NCBI GenBank assembly: GCA_033763895.1
Contig: JANRJQ010000010.1
Span: 686,146 to 750,145 of the forward strand
From: Chloroherpetonaceae bacterium
Lineage (GTDB): Bacteria > Bacteroidota > Chlorobiia > Chlorobiales > Thermochlorobacteraceae
Reading direction: 5' to 3'
DNA length: 64,000 nucleotides
Part shown: positions 44,543 through 54,617 of the stretch, piece by piece
Layout: the number at the start of each line of letters is the position of its first letter
How positions within the stretch are numbered: the first letter of the stretch is position 1
The notes under the pieces: generated by a model
Told to the model about the DNA's origin: nothing
Seen by the model: the letters and a program-made list of their open reading frames with translations, nothing else
Databases searched by the model: none
Program-made: the position numbers and the translations under genes

Positions 44543-44712
44543 TACCTTTCCAACGCCAGTACCAAAAGTCAGTGATGTAAAAGAGGAAACCCATCGTGTT
44601 GTTCAATTTGGTTTAACGAAAGAGTACTATTTTGATCGCAATTGAAAAAACTCGACCTAGATAAAATTATAATTCAATTTAACCTTTCAAACGGGAAAAA
44701 TGGGGGAAAAGA

Positions 44713-45687
44713 TTATGCTGAAATCCAACGAAAGTGGTAAGCGTCTGTAGGCACTTTAATTCTTTCTGAAATTTTTTCTAATCTCAGTGGCAAATTCATC
44801 ACAAAGTCTCGTGCTTTTTCAGCTTCCGCATCCAAGCCGGTAATTGCGTCGATCTTCCAGCGTTCTAAATGATATTTGAGGATATCAATGTAATCGGTTG
44901 AAGTGTAAACCCCAAGGCGCTGCGCAGAGTCGCTAAAATGTTTGAAGGTTTCGCCAGCACCGCCGCCCAATTCGCGCATAAAGTGTGCAGGCATAACAAT
45001 CTTCTTTCGCATCATATCCGCAAATGCCAACATCATTTCATTAGGGTCAACCTCAAAGATTTTATCGGCAAAAAAACTATAAGCTCTTGCATGTCGATTT
45101 TCGTCTGAAGCAATCATTCCACAAATCTTTGCAAGCAATTCATCACCTTCTTGTTTGGCTAAAGAAGCAACTCTTCGATGCGAGATATTTGTGGCCATTT
45201 CTTGAAAGGAGGTATAGACAAAATTGCGATATGGGTCTTGCCCGGTTTGAATATTAAAGCCATCTGCAATTAAGTATTGTGTGGTCGTTTCAACCTCACG
45301 CATATTAATTCTGCCGCAATAGGTTAAATATTTATTCAAAGCATCTCCGTGGCGATTTTCTTCTGCTGTCCAAGAGCGAGTCCATTTAAGCCAAGGGCTT
45401 TCATAATCATTTTCACGAGGTGAAATACCTTCTGCAGCGTAAAGCCAAGATTCGTAAGTAGGTAAAGCCTCTTCAGTGATTGTATCCCCAATTAAAACGG
45501 CTAAGAAGTCGTTCGAAAAAGACTTTGCTTTGTCTTGAATATCTTTGATCGATTCAAAAAAGTTGCCTGAGGTAGAGTCGGGTAATAACTCGGAGGGTTG
45601 CCAGTTGCTGTCAATGGGACGAAGATACTCACCAAGAACGCCCTCAACGGTCTTCTCCAAATGTTTCATTACTTCTAATCTACTCAT
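44713..45687 (-). CDS. Acyl-ACP desaturase, soluble plant (stearoyl-ACP delta-9) type
   Basis: Soluble di-iron enzyme that uses O2 and ferredoxin to put a double bond into acyl-ACP. All six iron ligands of the castor enzyme are found with the same spacing: E72, E110 and H113 (EENRHGD), E163 (FQEMATNISHRR), E196 and H199 (DENRHARAY). The length, 324 residues, is normal for bacterial members. It lies alone, with the start in a 255-base gap before the divergent peptidase-barrel gene. The enzyme shows the host makes unsaturated fatty acids aerobically, either instead of or next to FabA/FabZ routes. Confidence 0.93.
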   Translation of the reverse strand: MSRLEVMKHLEKTVEGVLGEYLRPIDSNWQPSELLPDSTSGNFFESIKDIQDKAKSFSNDFLAVLIGDTITEEALPTYESWLYAAEGISPRENDYESPWLKWTRSWTAEENRHGDALNKYLTYCGRINMREVETTTQYLIADGFNIQTGQDPYRNFVYTSFQEMATNISHRRVASLAKQEGDELLAKICGMIASDENRHARAYSFFADKIFEVDPNEMMLAFADMMRKKIVMPAHFMRELGGGAGETFKHFSDSAQRLGVYTSTDYIDILKYHLERWKIDAITGLDAEAEKARDFVMNLPLRLEKISERIKVPTDAYHFRWISA

Positions 45688-45885
45688 ACTGCAAAAGTTT
45701 AAGATATTTATTCAGGTAAACTCAAATATAAAGAACTTTTCAATGAATTTTTTAACACTTCCTTAATCTTTGCCACCTTTCCCTTAAAAGAGTGATTTGA
45801 AGAATTAGGATGGGCATAATAAGGTCTTGATTCATAACAAGAAAAAGGAAATTTTCAATTTTATATAATGTTGAAGCGGCTTTCT

Positions 45886-45893
45886 TATCTTTG
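45886..45893 (+). promoter_or_regulatory. Candidate Bacteroidota -7 promoter box
   Basis: TATCTTTG matches the TAnnTTTG -7 element of Bacteroidota housekeeping promoters, 49 bases before the ATG of the peptidase-barrel gene. A TTTT stretch 23 bases upstream could serve as a poor -33 element. Sequence match only. Confidence 0.35.
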
Positions 45894-45942
45894 GCGCTTC
45901 TTAGTTTAATAACCCGCGGTTACAAGCGTTTCAAGTAATGAT

Positions 45943-48900
45943 ATGATTAGAGCCCTTTTAGGGATTTTATCCTTTTTGATTGTTTACTTCAATTTTGCTG
46001 CACCAAGTTTCGCTCAACCCGAGTCTTACAGTCATCCTGAACTAAAATGGAAAACCATTACCACGAAGCACTTCACCGTTAGCTTTCATGAGGGTTCGGA
46101 AAGAAGTGCACAACTCACGGCGAAAATCGCGGAAGAAATTTATGGACCGATTACTTCTTTATATGGTTTTGCGCCACAACGCGTGGATATCATCATAAAA
46201 GACACCGATGATTACTCAAACGGGGGCGCATATTTTTTTGAAAATAAAATTGAATTATGGGCACCGGCATTGGAGTTTCATCTAAGGGGTCAACATGATT
46301 GGTTAAGAAATGTGATCACTCACGAATTCACGCATATCGTCACACTCAATGTCGCATTTAAGTATGGGCGATTAATTCCCGCTTTCTACTTTCAAGTTTT
46401 CGGTTACGAAACCGTACGCCGCCCCGATGTGCTGTATGGTTTTCCAAATATTCTCGTTTCTTATCCAATTGCTGGGCTTAATGTTCCTTTTTGGCTTGCA
46501 GAGGGCGTTGCACAATATCAAAGAAGTGAACTTTCTTATGAAACTTGGGATAGCCACCGGGATATGATTCTCCGTACTGCAACGCTTGAAGGAAATTTTT
46601 GGAATCTCGATGAGATTTCGAATTTCATTGTCAAATCAGGGTTTGGAGGAGAATACGGATACAATTTTGGTTTTGCGTTCACGCGTTTTTTAGCAGAGCG
46701 ATATGGCGAGTCTAAGTTAAAAGTTCTACTTAAAAATTTCAGCTCCGTTGCCACTCTGAATGTTCATCGAGCGCTCGAGGAAACGTATGGGAAAAGCTCT
46801 GATCTGATTTATCGGGAGTGGAAAGAGTACACCGAAAGAAATTACCGCGCTTCTGTTTCTGAAATTTTGAAAAAAGAAGTAAAAGGAAAACAATTAGAAT
46901 TGGATGGAACATTTCTTTCCCCTGTTTATTCACACAATCGCGATACCCTGTTTTATATCTCCAATAATGGCGCTGACTTTGGGGGTTACGGTCTCTATGC
47001 ACTTCCAATAGATACGCTTTCAAAAGTAAGAAGCGAAACAAGTTTATCACCCACAACGCTTCACCAATTGGTCAATATTTGGGGGTCCACAGAGGGTCAT
47101 GAAAAGCAAACACATGCGGCTTCTTGCAGATTTTGCGGATATCATTATTCTGAATCTCAATTGGCTATTGGCGTAGATTCAAGAATTACATTAAGCCCCG
47201 ACGGAAGAAAATTGTATTACTCAAAGTATGTCGGGACTGACTTTGAAATTCAACGCTTCAACGATCTCTTTGAATTCGACTTAGCAACTAAAGAAGAAAA
47301 GCGACTTTCAAAACAAATTCGCGTTGAAACACCTTTTCCCTCAAAGGATGGGAAGCGATTACTCGGCATTCATCAAAGTGATGGCACAATGAATTTGGTG
47401 GAAGTCGAGTTACCAACGAGCGATACACTTGTTACGCCCCGTGGTGTGAAGTTTTTAACTTCAATGAAATCGGGCGAGCAGCTTTATCAGCCGATTTATG
47501 CACCGAATGGCAGTGATGTCATTGTCGCACTTGGAAAAAGAAATAGGCGGCAATTAGTGATGTGGAATCGCGAAACGGGAACAATGATGCCACTCGTGAA
47601 ACCGTTCACACCTACCGATCCAACGGATGAAAACTTAGATGAACGTGATCCAAATCTCACGACGGATGGATTGAATTTGATTTTCTCATCGAATCGGGGA
47701 GGGATATTTAATCTGTATGAATATGAATTTTCAACCGGCAACACGCGACAATTGACAAACGTTACAAGCGGTGCTTTTATGCCGTCTTACGGTGAAACTG
47801 GAAAAGTGGCATATTCACATTTTACATCAAAGGGTTATAAACTTGCTTTTTTAGAACAGAAAAAAACCGATGCCGGATCACCATCGCTTTTTGATTCAAG
47901 ATACATCGTCAATCCTATCCGAATTATTCCCGATTCAGGCGCATCCCCTTTGGGTTTGAGCGATGTTATAGTTCGAGACTTGAATCAGTATAACGATTCT
48001 ATTCCACCCTCTTTCGAATCAAAAGAGTATTCAAAAATTTTTACACCACCGATGATTTTGCCTTTGGTTCGTTTTGATGCTTATGCCAAAACAAAAGGAA
48101 CATTGGCTGCCGATGCTTGGAGAGCCGCGAAGTTCGGGATTGCATTTAACTCAGCCGAAGCATTGGGAAATCTGAATTTGAGTGGATTAATTACTATTGC
48201 TCCCGGTTCATCAGTTAGTGGCGGTTCAGAGGGAATTGCCGGACTTTTAGAATTGGAGCGAGACGCATTCTTTTCTTTGGAATACAGTGATAAAAACTTT
48301 CTACCTGCGTCGATGTTGCCTAAGTTCAATTTGGATATTTTTCATCTTACCCGAAATATTCAAGACGGAGCGAAAATTGGCGGTTATCTCTCAGACTCAA
48401 GTCCGCTTGATAGTGCAAACGCAAATGTGTTTTTTGGATTAACTCAATATGAACTATCAACCCGTTTTAGAATTCCAATACAAAACGCGCTCTTTCAAGC
48501 AAGTAACTTTAGACTCTCATTTGCACTGAGTCCTTATAATTCAAAAATCGGTTCGTTCTTTTGGGAGCCATTGGGGCAACGGATTACAGCAAGTTCGGAA
48601 ACATACTTTATAGGAAGAACAGCGTCGTTTATTTGGAACTTGGATTGGAGAATTCGCTCGCTCACATCAACCATAAATCCAATTGGGTTTCTATCAAGAA
48701 TTCGTGTGGATTATGAAGACAGTAAACTTCAACGAGATATTACCTTCAATGAATCAACCGGAACTTTTACACCGGTCTATCAAAATTATCAATTCTTTCG
48801 GGTAACCGCTGATTGGAATTTTCACTTTCCATTACCAACTTGGTCAAATGAATTCAATCATTCATTAACCATAAGGCTTTTTTCAGCAGCAAATTTTACA

Positions 48901-49380
48901 GCCCCTACCGATTTCTTTTTTCAAAATTTCATCTCGGGCCTTTTAGGAATGAGGGGCTATGAGTTTTATGCCATTGGAGGTGATAAAGCTGCATTCCTGC
49001 ATGCCGAATACCGAATTCCGCTGGCGCAGCATCTTGATATGCAGTTCTTCCAGTTTTATTTCGATCGGCTTTATCTCTCTACTTTTTTTGATATTGGGAA
49101 TGCTTGGAATGGAAATACGATACCATCTCCAAATACTTGGAAAAAAGACATTGGATTTGAATTGAGACTTGAAGCACCCTCATTTTACTTATTCCCAACG
49201 CGCATCTTTATAAGTGGTACTTATGGCATCGACCGATTCACCGAACCCGTCAGACAAGGCTTCTTTACTCAAGATGGCAGCACGGTGATTATCTATGGCG
49301 GCGAGTGGCGGTTTCATTTAGGAATACTATTTGATTTCGATTTCCTCGCAGAGCGAACAGGAATATTCAGAAATCCTTAA
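45943..49380 (+). CDS. Peptidase MA-like / TolB-type propeller / outer membrane barrel fusion
   Basis: An 1145-residue exported protein with a signal peptide (to about residue 24). Residues 35-300 are a gluzincin metalloprotease domain: HEFTH (H127, E128, H131) and the third ligand E187 in WLAEGVAQY. Residues about 300-660 contain WD40/TolB-like blades (LSPDGRKLYYSKY, LTTDGLNLIFSSNRGGIFNLYEYE), interrupted by a cysteine pair CRFC. From about 700 to the end the chain reads as beta-barrel strands with a D15-like GLLGMRGYEFYAIGGDKA and ends near an aromatic residue. This would be a surface-exposed or periplasmic peptidase tethered to its own barrel. Family members occur in Bacteroidota/Chlorobiota. 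Confidence 0.8.
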   Translation: MIRALLGILSFLIVYFNFAAPSFAQPESYSHPELKWKTITTKHFTVSFHEGSERSAQLTAKIAEEIYGPITSLYGFAPQRVDIIIKDTDDYSNGGAYFFENKIELWAPALEFHLRGQHDWLRNVITHEFTHIVTLNVAFKYGRLIPAFYFQVFGYETVRRPDVLYGFPNILVSYPIAGLNVPFWLAEGVAQYQRSELSYETWDSHRDMILRTATLEGNFWNLDEISNFIVKSGFGGEYGYNFGFAFTRFLAERYGESKLKVLLKNFSSVATLNVHRALEETYGKSSDLIYREWKEYTERNYRASVSEILKKEVKGKQLELDGTFLSPVYSHNRDTLFYISNNGADFGGYGLYALPIDTLSKVRSETSLSPTTLHQLVNIWGSTEGHEKQTHAASCRFCGYHYSESQLAIGVDSRITLSPDGRKLYYSKYVGTDFEIQRFNDLFEFDLATKEEKRLSKQIRVETPFPSKDGKRLLGIHQSDGTMNLVEVELPTSDTLVTPRGVKFLTSMKSGEQLYQPIYAPNGSDVIVALGKRNRRQLVMWNRETGTMMPLVKPFTPTDPTDENLDERDPNLTTDGLNLIFSSNRGGIFNLYEYEFSTGNTRQLTNVTSGAFMPSYGETGKVAYSHFTSKGYKLAFLEQKKTDAGSPSLFDSRYIVNPIRIIPDSGASPLGLSDVIVRDLNQYNDSIPPSFESKEYSKIFTPPMILPLVRFDAYAKTKGTLAADAWRAAKFGIAFNSAEALGNLNLSGLITIAPGSSVSGGSEGIAGLLELERDAFFSLEYSDKNFLPASMLPKFNLDIFHLTRNIQDGAKIGGYLSDSSPLDSANANVFFGLTQYELSTRFRIPIQNALFQASNFRLSFALSPYNSKIGSFFWEPLGQRITASSETYFIGRTASFIWNLDWRIRSLTSTINPIGFLSRIRVDYEDSKLQRDITFNESTGTFTPVYQNYQFFRVTADWNFHFPLPTWSNEFNHSLTIRLFSAANFTAPTDFFFQNFISGLLGMRGYEFYAIGGDKAAFLHAEYRIPLAQHLDMQFFQFYFDRLYLSTFFDIGNAWNGNTIPSPNTWKKDIGFELRLEAPSFYLFPTRIFISGTYGIDRFTEPVRQGFFTQDGSTVIIYGGEWRFHLGILFDFDFLAERTGIFRNP

Positions 49381-49486
49381 TTGAAATCATTTGATAAGAT
49401 TCAATTAAATCATGTTCTACTTCGGTGAAAAGGCTTATATTTACTGCTTAATGCCAAGTTTTAAATGATACCACAATTCATATTTC

Positions 49487-51190
49487 ATGATACAAAACGC
49501 GAAGCAGTTGTTAATTAGAAATAAGCTTTTTTATTCGTTCTCTCTATTCATTATTGGGGTATTTTTTTCAGCGATTTTAGTCGGTTTTATAGATTCACTT
49601 CTCGCCCAATCAACATTGAAGACTGGAACAAAACCAGATACGAGTTTCACGGCAACTGCGGTTCCATATAGTGATTATATAGCCTTTGATTCATTATTTG
49701 TAACCGGTCAACTTGAACGACTTATTGCGAAGGATACTTCAAAAACGGAAGAGGAAATTTTTGTTGATAATGAAGAAATCTCGGCTGAACAATTTGCAGA
49801 CCGGTTAGAACACTTGCGAGATCTTTATGATTTTGTTTCGAATTCAACCTATTCTCATCAATCAATTCGAGATTCTTTAATTCTCTCCGTTAGCATCATT
49901 TCAGAAATGATGGAAACAGAAGGGGTTGAGGAAGATTTTGAATTTTCAAGAGTTGCCTATTTCTTACTTCAATCTTATTACGAACGCGTAAAAAAATTAG
50001 AATTTCTTGATAGCGATAACCCCGTCCTTTCAATCCACGAAAAGCTTTTCGGGACACCCAATAATGAGATAAATGTAGATGAAAAACTTTTTCAAGGTAT
50101 TTTTCTTCCAAAAACAAAAATCCCCATTACGCTCAATGCAGAAGTAAAACGGTTTATCATTTATTTTTCTACCGTTCATCGAAAGCACTTTGAACGCTAC
50201 CTCTCAAGAGCCTCCTATTATTTCCCTACCGTCGGAAAATATATCAAGGAAGTTGGTGCACCTCAGGAACTTTTGTATTTAAGTTTGGTTGAAAGTGGTG
50301 TAAATCCGCATGCCAAAAGCCGCGCTAGCGCTGTCGGAATGTGGCAGTTTATGAAGGGGACGGGAAGGCTCTACGGGCTTTCAGGGAATCAGTGGTTTGA
50401 TGAACGGAGAAATCTTGAAAAATCAACACGCGCCAGTGCAAAACACTTAATCGATCTCTACAACATTTATGACGATTGGTATCTCGCGCTTGCTGCTTAC
50501 AATGCGGGACCCGGAAAGATTAATCGTGCAATAAAACGTGCAAAAGAAAAAAACTTTTGGGCAATCAAAAAATATATTCGCCGCGAAACCCGCGAATATG
50601 TGCCTCGCTTTATCGCCGCTTCAATTATTGCGCTTAACCCGGAGCGCTTTGGATTTCAACCGATGAATTATGCAGAACCAATGAAGTATGACGAGGTTGA
50701 AGTCAATGCATGCTTGAGTTTTGAAGTCATTTCAACTTTTACCGGAATTAGTGTCGATAGTCTTGAGTTTTTTAATCCTGAACTTACCAAAAAAATGACC
50801 CCTCCAGCGCTGAAAGGGTATAAGCTGAAAGTCCCATTCGGTAAGGGGAAAGAAGCCAAGGAAATGATTGCCGCCATTCCCGAAACCGAACGAAGTTACC
50901 ATATCCCGTTTAAGGCAAAACGTGAAGAAAGCATTAAAACCATCGCAAAAAAATATGGGGTTTCAGTTCCATATCTGATGTCGTTTAATTCGCTCAAGAC
51001 TGATAAAATCAAGAAAGGGGCGGTAATAATGATTCCTGCAAACGAAATCACGTTTACTTCATTAAATGTTACGCCAAAAGATCTCTCTGACGATAGCCGT
51101 GAAAGAAGAAGCACAAGGCGTTATCGCAAACGAAAAACAAGAACTACGAAAACTTCACCCTCGGTCATCAAAAAAGTAAGTTTGAGATAA
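49487..51190 (+). CDS. mltD: Membrane-bound lytic murein transglycosylase D (SLT plus LysM)
   Basis: Cuts glycan strands of peptidoglycan, giving 1,6-anhydro ends. The 567-residue protein has an N-terminal hydrophobic signal/anchor (about 17-40), an N-terminal helical region, then the SLT domain with catalytic E269-S270 in LSLVESGVNPHAKSRASAVG, MWQFMKGTGRLYGL and YNAGPGKINRA. LysM repeats follow (around 400-460, and HIPFKAKREESIKTIAKKYGV with the end near residue 527). The C terminus is highly basic (RRSTRRYRKRKTRTTK). Order and length match MltD. Confidence 0.93.
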   Translation: MIQNAKQLLIRNKLFYSFSLFIIGVFFSAILVGFIDSLLAQSTLKTGTKPDTSFTATAVPYSDYIAFDSLFVTGQLERLIAKDTSKTEEEIFVDNEEISAEQFADRLEHLRDLYDFVSNSTYSHQSIRDSLILSVSIISEMMETEGVEEDFEFSRVAYFLLQSYYERVKKLEFLDSDNPVLSIHEKLFGTPNNEINVDEKLFQGIFLPKTKIPITLNAEVKRFIIYFSTVHRKHFERYLSRASYYFPTVGKYIKEVGAPQELLYLSLVESGVNPHAKSRASAVGMWQFMKGTGRLYGLSGNQWFDERRNLEKSTRASAKHLIDLYNIYDDWYLALAAYNAGPGKINRAIKRAKEKNFWAIKKYIRRETREYVPRFIAASIIALNPERFGFQPMNYAEPMKYDEVEVNACLSFEVISTFTGISVDSLEFFNPELTKKMTPPALKGYKLKVPFGKGKEAKEMIAAIPETERSYHIPFKAKREESIKTIAKKYGVSVPYLMSFNSLKTDKIKKGAVIMIPANEITFTSLNVTPKDLSDDSRERRSTRRYRKRKTRTTKTSPSVIKKVSLR

Positions 51191-51203
51191 CAATCATTCA
51201 TTG

Positions 51204-51238
51204 TTCAAAAGGGCACTACAAGTGCCCTTTTGAATTTT
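51204..51238 (+). terminator. Terminator after mltD
   Basis: Stem TTCAAAAGGGCACT / AGTGCCCTTTTGAA with an ACA loop, followed by TTTTT, 14 bases after the stop. Confidence 0.88.
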
Positions 51239-51262
51239 TAGAAATTTCAATATGAATTTTCA

Positions 51263-53758
51263 ATGACTAAACCATCGCGAACAATGAAATGTACTTTAAC
51301 CTTCGTGCTTTTTTTCACTGCAATTCTTCTTCATGCCCAACCGAAACAAGAGAATGAATCGATTGCCGCGAAGACTGCGCAAATGACTAAACTTCCGGGT
51401 CTTTTCAATTTGTATTGGGAGTCAAAGCAAGGAAAACTTTGGATGGAAATCGAACATTTTGAAAAAGATATTCTTTACTATTCATCTTTACCGGTAGGTG
51501 TCGGGTCAAATGACTTGGGCTTAGATCGAGGTCAGTTGGGAAGCGAACTTGTTGTGCGATTTCAAAGAATCGGGAATAAAGTGTTATTGATTCAACAGAA
51601 TTTGGAGTACCGTGCAATTACCAAAGACTCCTTAGAATTAAAAGCAGTTGAGGAATCGTTCGCGAAATCAGTCATTTGGGGTTTCGAAGTTGCCTTAGAA
51701 GAAAAAGGTAGAATTCTTGTAGATGCCACGCAATTTTTTATGCGCGATGTACACGGGGTCGCTCAAGCAATGCGCCGTTCAAGACAAGGCGCATATCAAA
51801 TCGATATCTCAAAATCGGCTTTTTACTTGCCAAATACGAAGTCGTTTCCAAATAACACAGAGGTAGAAACCATTTTAACTTTTGTCGGCTCAGAACCGGG
51901 GGGATATCTCAGAGAAGTTGTTCCAACACCCGAAAATGTGACGGTGCGAATGCATCACTCGTTAGTTCTACTCCCAGATATCAACGCGTCAAATGCATAT
52001 AAACCAAGAGCGTTTGATCCTAGGGCAGGGTATTTTCCGATGTCTTATATGGATTTTGCGACACCAATTGATCAATCAATTCGAAAGAGATTCATCACGC
52101 GTCATCGCTTAGAAAAGAAAAACCCAACAGAGGCAAAAAGCGAAGCCCTCAAACCCATTATTTATTACTTGGATTCCGGAACACCTGAACCAGTTCGTAG
52201 TGCCTTGTTGGAGGGTGCACGATGGTGGAATGAAGCATTTGAAGCCGCAGGATTTATCAATGCATTTCGAGTTGAGTTACTCCCTACCGATGCCGACCCA
52301 ATGGATGTTCGGTATAACGTGATTCAGTGGGTTCACCGGTCTTCACGAGGCTGGTCTTATGGCGCAAGCATTACCGACCCACGTACCGGTGAAATTCTAA
52401 AAGGAAAAGTAACCTTAGGTTCGTTGAGGGTTCGACAAGATTATCTGATTGCTGAGGCTTTTTTATCACCTTACTCAACTTCCAACACCATCTCGTCTGA
52501 AATGAAGCAAATGGCTCTTGCGAGGCTTCGCCAACTCTCCGCTCACGAAGTCGGTCATACTTTAGGATTGGCTCATAATTACTTTTCAAGCATAAGAAAT
52601 AGATCTTCTGTAATGGATTATCCGCACCCTTATATCACGCTTAAAGATGGGAAAATTCGATTTGATAGTGCTTATTCAATTGGGATTGGAGAATGGGACA
52701 AAATTTCAATCCGATATGGATACGAATCCATTCCATCATCAAAAGATGAAAAAAGTGAACTCAAAAAAATTATAACGGAGGGAATCAAGGCAGGTCAACT
52801 ATTCCTCACCGACCAAGATGCAAGGCCATTTTCCAGTTCACACCCGCTAGCACATTTGTGGGATAATGGTTCAAACCCTGCCGACGAATTAAAACGATTG
52901 CTTCAAGTTAGAGAAGTTGCTCTTCGTCAGTTTTCAGAATCTGCAATCCAAATGGGTGAACCGCTCAGCAGACTTGAAGAACCGCTTGTTCCGCTTTTTT
53001 TAGCCCATCGTTATCAAGTTGAAGCTTGTGCAAAATTAATTGCAGGTGAATCTTATTCATTTAAGCTAAGAGGCGATGACTCCCACGAGTTAAAAATTGT
53101 TCCGAGAAAAGAGCAACTCGCGGCTTTGGAGTCACTGCTTTTGTCTCTTGAACCAAAAGCATTAACGATTTCAGAATCAATCTTAAAATTGCTTCCCCCG
53201 CAAGCCTTTGGATATAACCGAACAAGGGAATATTTCCCAAGAAAAACCGGCGACTCCTTCGATCCCGTTTCAGCTGCCGAGGTATCTGTCAATCATGTTT
53301 TCGCTCTGCTTTTGAATGAAGAGCGGCTGACACGACTCGTGCAGTTTCATGCTCGAAATAATGAGAACCCTTCTCTTCTTGAAGTTTTGAATCTCACCCA
53401 AAAGTTTATCTGGGATAGGGAGTTGAAAGAAGGGCTTGAAGCAGAAATCGGAAAAATGATTCAATCCAATTACATCATTCATTTAGGAAAAATCCTTTCG
53501 AATGAAACGGTTTCTACTCAAGTAAAGGCTGAAATTCGATTTCATTTACTTGGTCTTAAGGCGAGTATCTCGAAAAAAAACAAACGAAATGGAAAGTTTG
53601 AAAGCCATCAACAGTATGCACTGTTCATGATTGAACAGTCGTTAAAAGGTGAATTGAAAACAGGGTCACAGGTTTTACCTCAAATTCCACCCGGTCAGCC
53701 TATCGGAATTTTTGATTATCAAGAGGGTTTCGGATGTCACTTAAGCGAGAGAAACTAA
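51263..53758 (+). CDS. Zinc-dependent metalloprotease (DUF5117/DUF4953 type)
   Basis: An 831-residue exported protease with a signal peptide (about 8-25, ending LLHAQ). The metzincin motif is HEVGHTLGLAHN (H428, E429, H432, H438), with a Met-turn in SVMDYP (M451). The N-terminal part (GLFNLYWESKQGKLWMEI, FLMRDVHG-like FFMRDVHGVAQAM) and the C-terminal helical part are those of a family common in Bacteroidota and Chlorobiota and annotated as zinc-dependent metalloprotease. Substrate unknown. It stands downstream of the mltD terminator. Confidence 0.88.
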   Translation: MTKPSRTMKCTLTFVLFFTAILLHAQPKQENESIAAKTAQMTKLPGLFNLYWESKQGKLWMEIEHFEKDILYYSSLPVGVGSNDLGLDRGQLGSELVVRFQRIGNKVLLIQQNLEYRAITKDSLELKAVEESFAKSVIWGFEVALEEKGRILVDATQFFMRDVHGVAQAMRRSRQGAYQIDISKSAFYLPNTKSFPNNTEVETILTFVGSEPGGYLREVVPTPENVTVRMHHSLVLLPDINASNAYKPRAFDPRAGYFPMSYMDFATPIDQSIRKRFITRHRLEKKNPTEAKSEALKPIIYYLDSGTPEPVRSALLEGARWWNEAFEAAGFINAFRVELLPTDADPMDVRYNVIQWVHRSSRGWSYGASITDPRTGEILKGKVTLGSLRVRQDYLIAEAFLSPYSTSNTISSEMKQMALARLRQLSAHEVGHTLGLAHNYFSSIRNRSSVMDYPHPYITLKDGKIRFDSAYSIGIGEWDKISIRYGYESIPSSKDEKSELKKIITEGIKAGQLFLTDQDARPFSSSHPLAHLWDNGSNPADELKRLLQVREVALRQFSESAIQMGEPLSRLEEPLVPLFLAHRYQVEACAKLIAGESYSFKLRGDDSHELKIVPRKEQLAALESLLLSLEPKALTISESILKLLPPQAFGYNRTREYFPRKTGDSFDPVSAAEVSVNHVFALLLNEERLTRLVQFHARNNENPSLLEVLNLTQKFIWDRELKEGLEAEIGKMIQSNYIIHLGKILSNETVSTQVKAEIRFHLLGLKASISKKNKRNGKFESHQQYALFMIEQSLKGELKTGSQVLPQIPPGQPIGIFDYQEGFGCHLSERN

Positions 53759-53822
53759 TTGGAACGAAATTTCAAAGGGAAGGATTTTATACAGTGCCGT
53801 TTTGGTCGTTTCCAAAATAGCG

Positions 53823-54032
53823 ATGTTGTTGTCTTCACTAACAAAAATGAATGAAACTATGTCAGAAATCAGAGGCGGAGTAATCACACAGGTTCTTTAC
53901 AGTATTGGCGTTGTTGTTGATAGTTCACTTGATGCCGTTACTTCAGGTGTTGAAAAGGTTTTCAATGGTACGGGGGAAACGATCAATAAAGTCGTTGATT
54001 CCATCACAAAACCTTCAACCCCTTCAAAATAA
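53823..54032 (+). CDS. Small amphipathic protein of unknown function
   Basis: A 69-residue protein (ATG at 53823; later ATGs at 53847 and 53859 are possible, the last giving a 57-residue form starting MSEIRGGVITQV). It has a hydrophobic/amphipathic helix ITQVLYSIGVVVDSSLDAV, then VEKVFNGTGETINKVVDSI, and a Pro/Ser tail. The pattern suggests a membrane-surface or oligomeric helix. A hairpin terminator follows 24 bases later, supporting a real short gene. I do not recognise a family. Confidence 0.5.
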   Translation: MLLSSLTKMNETMSEIRGGVITQVLYSIGVVVDSSLDAVTSGVEKVFNGTGETINKVVDSITKPSTPSK

Positions 54033-54055
54033 TTTCAAGTGTTAATTCGGTTATG

Positions 54056-54083
54056 AATCCCGCTCAAGGCGGGATTTTTTTTT
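54056..54083 (+). terminator. Terminator after the small protein gene
   Basis: Stem AATCCCGC / GCGGGATT with a TCAAG loop, then nine T. Confidence 0.9.
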
Positions 54084-54164
54084 GGATTATTTTTGCGTTC
54101 TTAGAGTTGCTCTTGGAATGAAAGAAGTTTTTGTAACTTAAAATCAATTTATAATCTCATTGAA

Positions 54165-54614
54165 ATGTCAGAAGTTGAACTTCGAAAAATAATTGATTTA
54201 GCTATTGAAGAGCTTGGGGATAAAGCCACCAAAGAAAATGTTGCTGCGGTAGTCACAGAAGTGATAGAATCTTATAAACGTGGGGCGCCTCAAGTGGCTC
54301 TTTCGGTTGAAAGAGAATCATCAGTATTTCATAACCCCTCTTCAGGGCGAATGATTGTGACAGCATTTGGCAAAAATTCACCGGGAATTGTGAGTGTGAT
54401 AACCACCGAACTCGCTAAATACCAATGTGATTTGCAAGATGTCTCTCAAAAAATTATGCAAGATCTTTTCACTCTCATTATGCTTGTTGATATTTCAAAA
54501 TCAACGACAGACTTTCAGACACTCAAAAAAAACTTAAACGAAAAAGGTGCTGCAATCGGTGTTCAGGTATTTGTTCAACATGAAGATATTTTCCGCGCAA
54601 TGCACCGCGTCTAA
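54165..54614 (+). CDS. ACT-domain regulatory protein
   Basis: A 149-residue protein. About 60 N-terminal helical residues (EVELRKIIDLAIEELG, AAVVTEVIESY) precede an ACT domain: RMIVTAFGKNSPGIVSVITTELAKYQCDLQDVSQKIMQDLFTL is split into strand, Gly-turn, helix and strand as in UPF0237/GcvR-like proteins. ACT domains bind amino acids or other small ligands and control enzymes; the target is unknown. First gene of a compact run (spacing 3, 12, 8 and 3 bases) with thioesterase, aroQ, aldehyde dehydrogenase and a lipoprotein. Confidence 0.85.
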   Translation: MSEVELRKIIDLAIEELGDKATKENVAAVVTEVIESYKRGAPQVALSVERESSVFHNPSSGRMIVTAFGKNSPGIVSVITTELAKYQCDLQDVSQKIMQDLFTLIMLVDISKSTTDFQTLKKNLNEKGAAIGVQVFVQHEDIFRAMHRV

Positions 54615-54617
54615 CCA

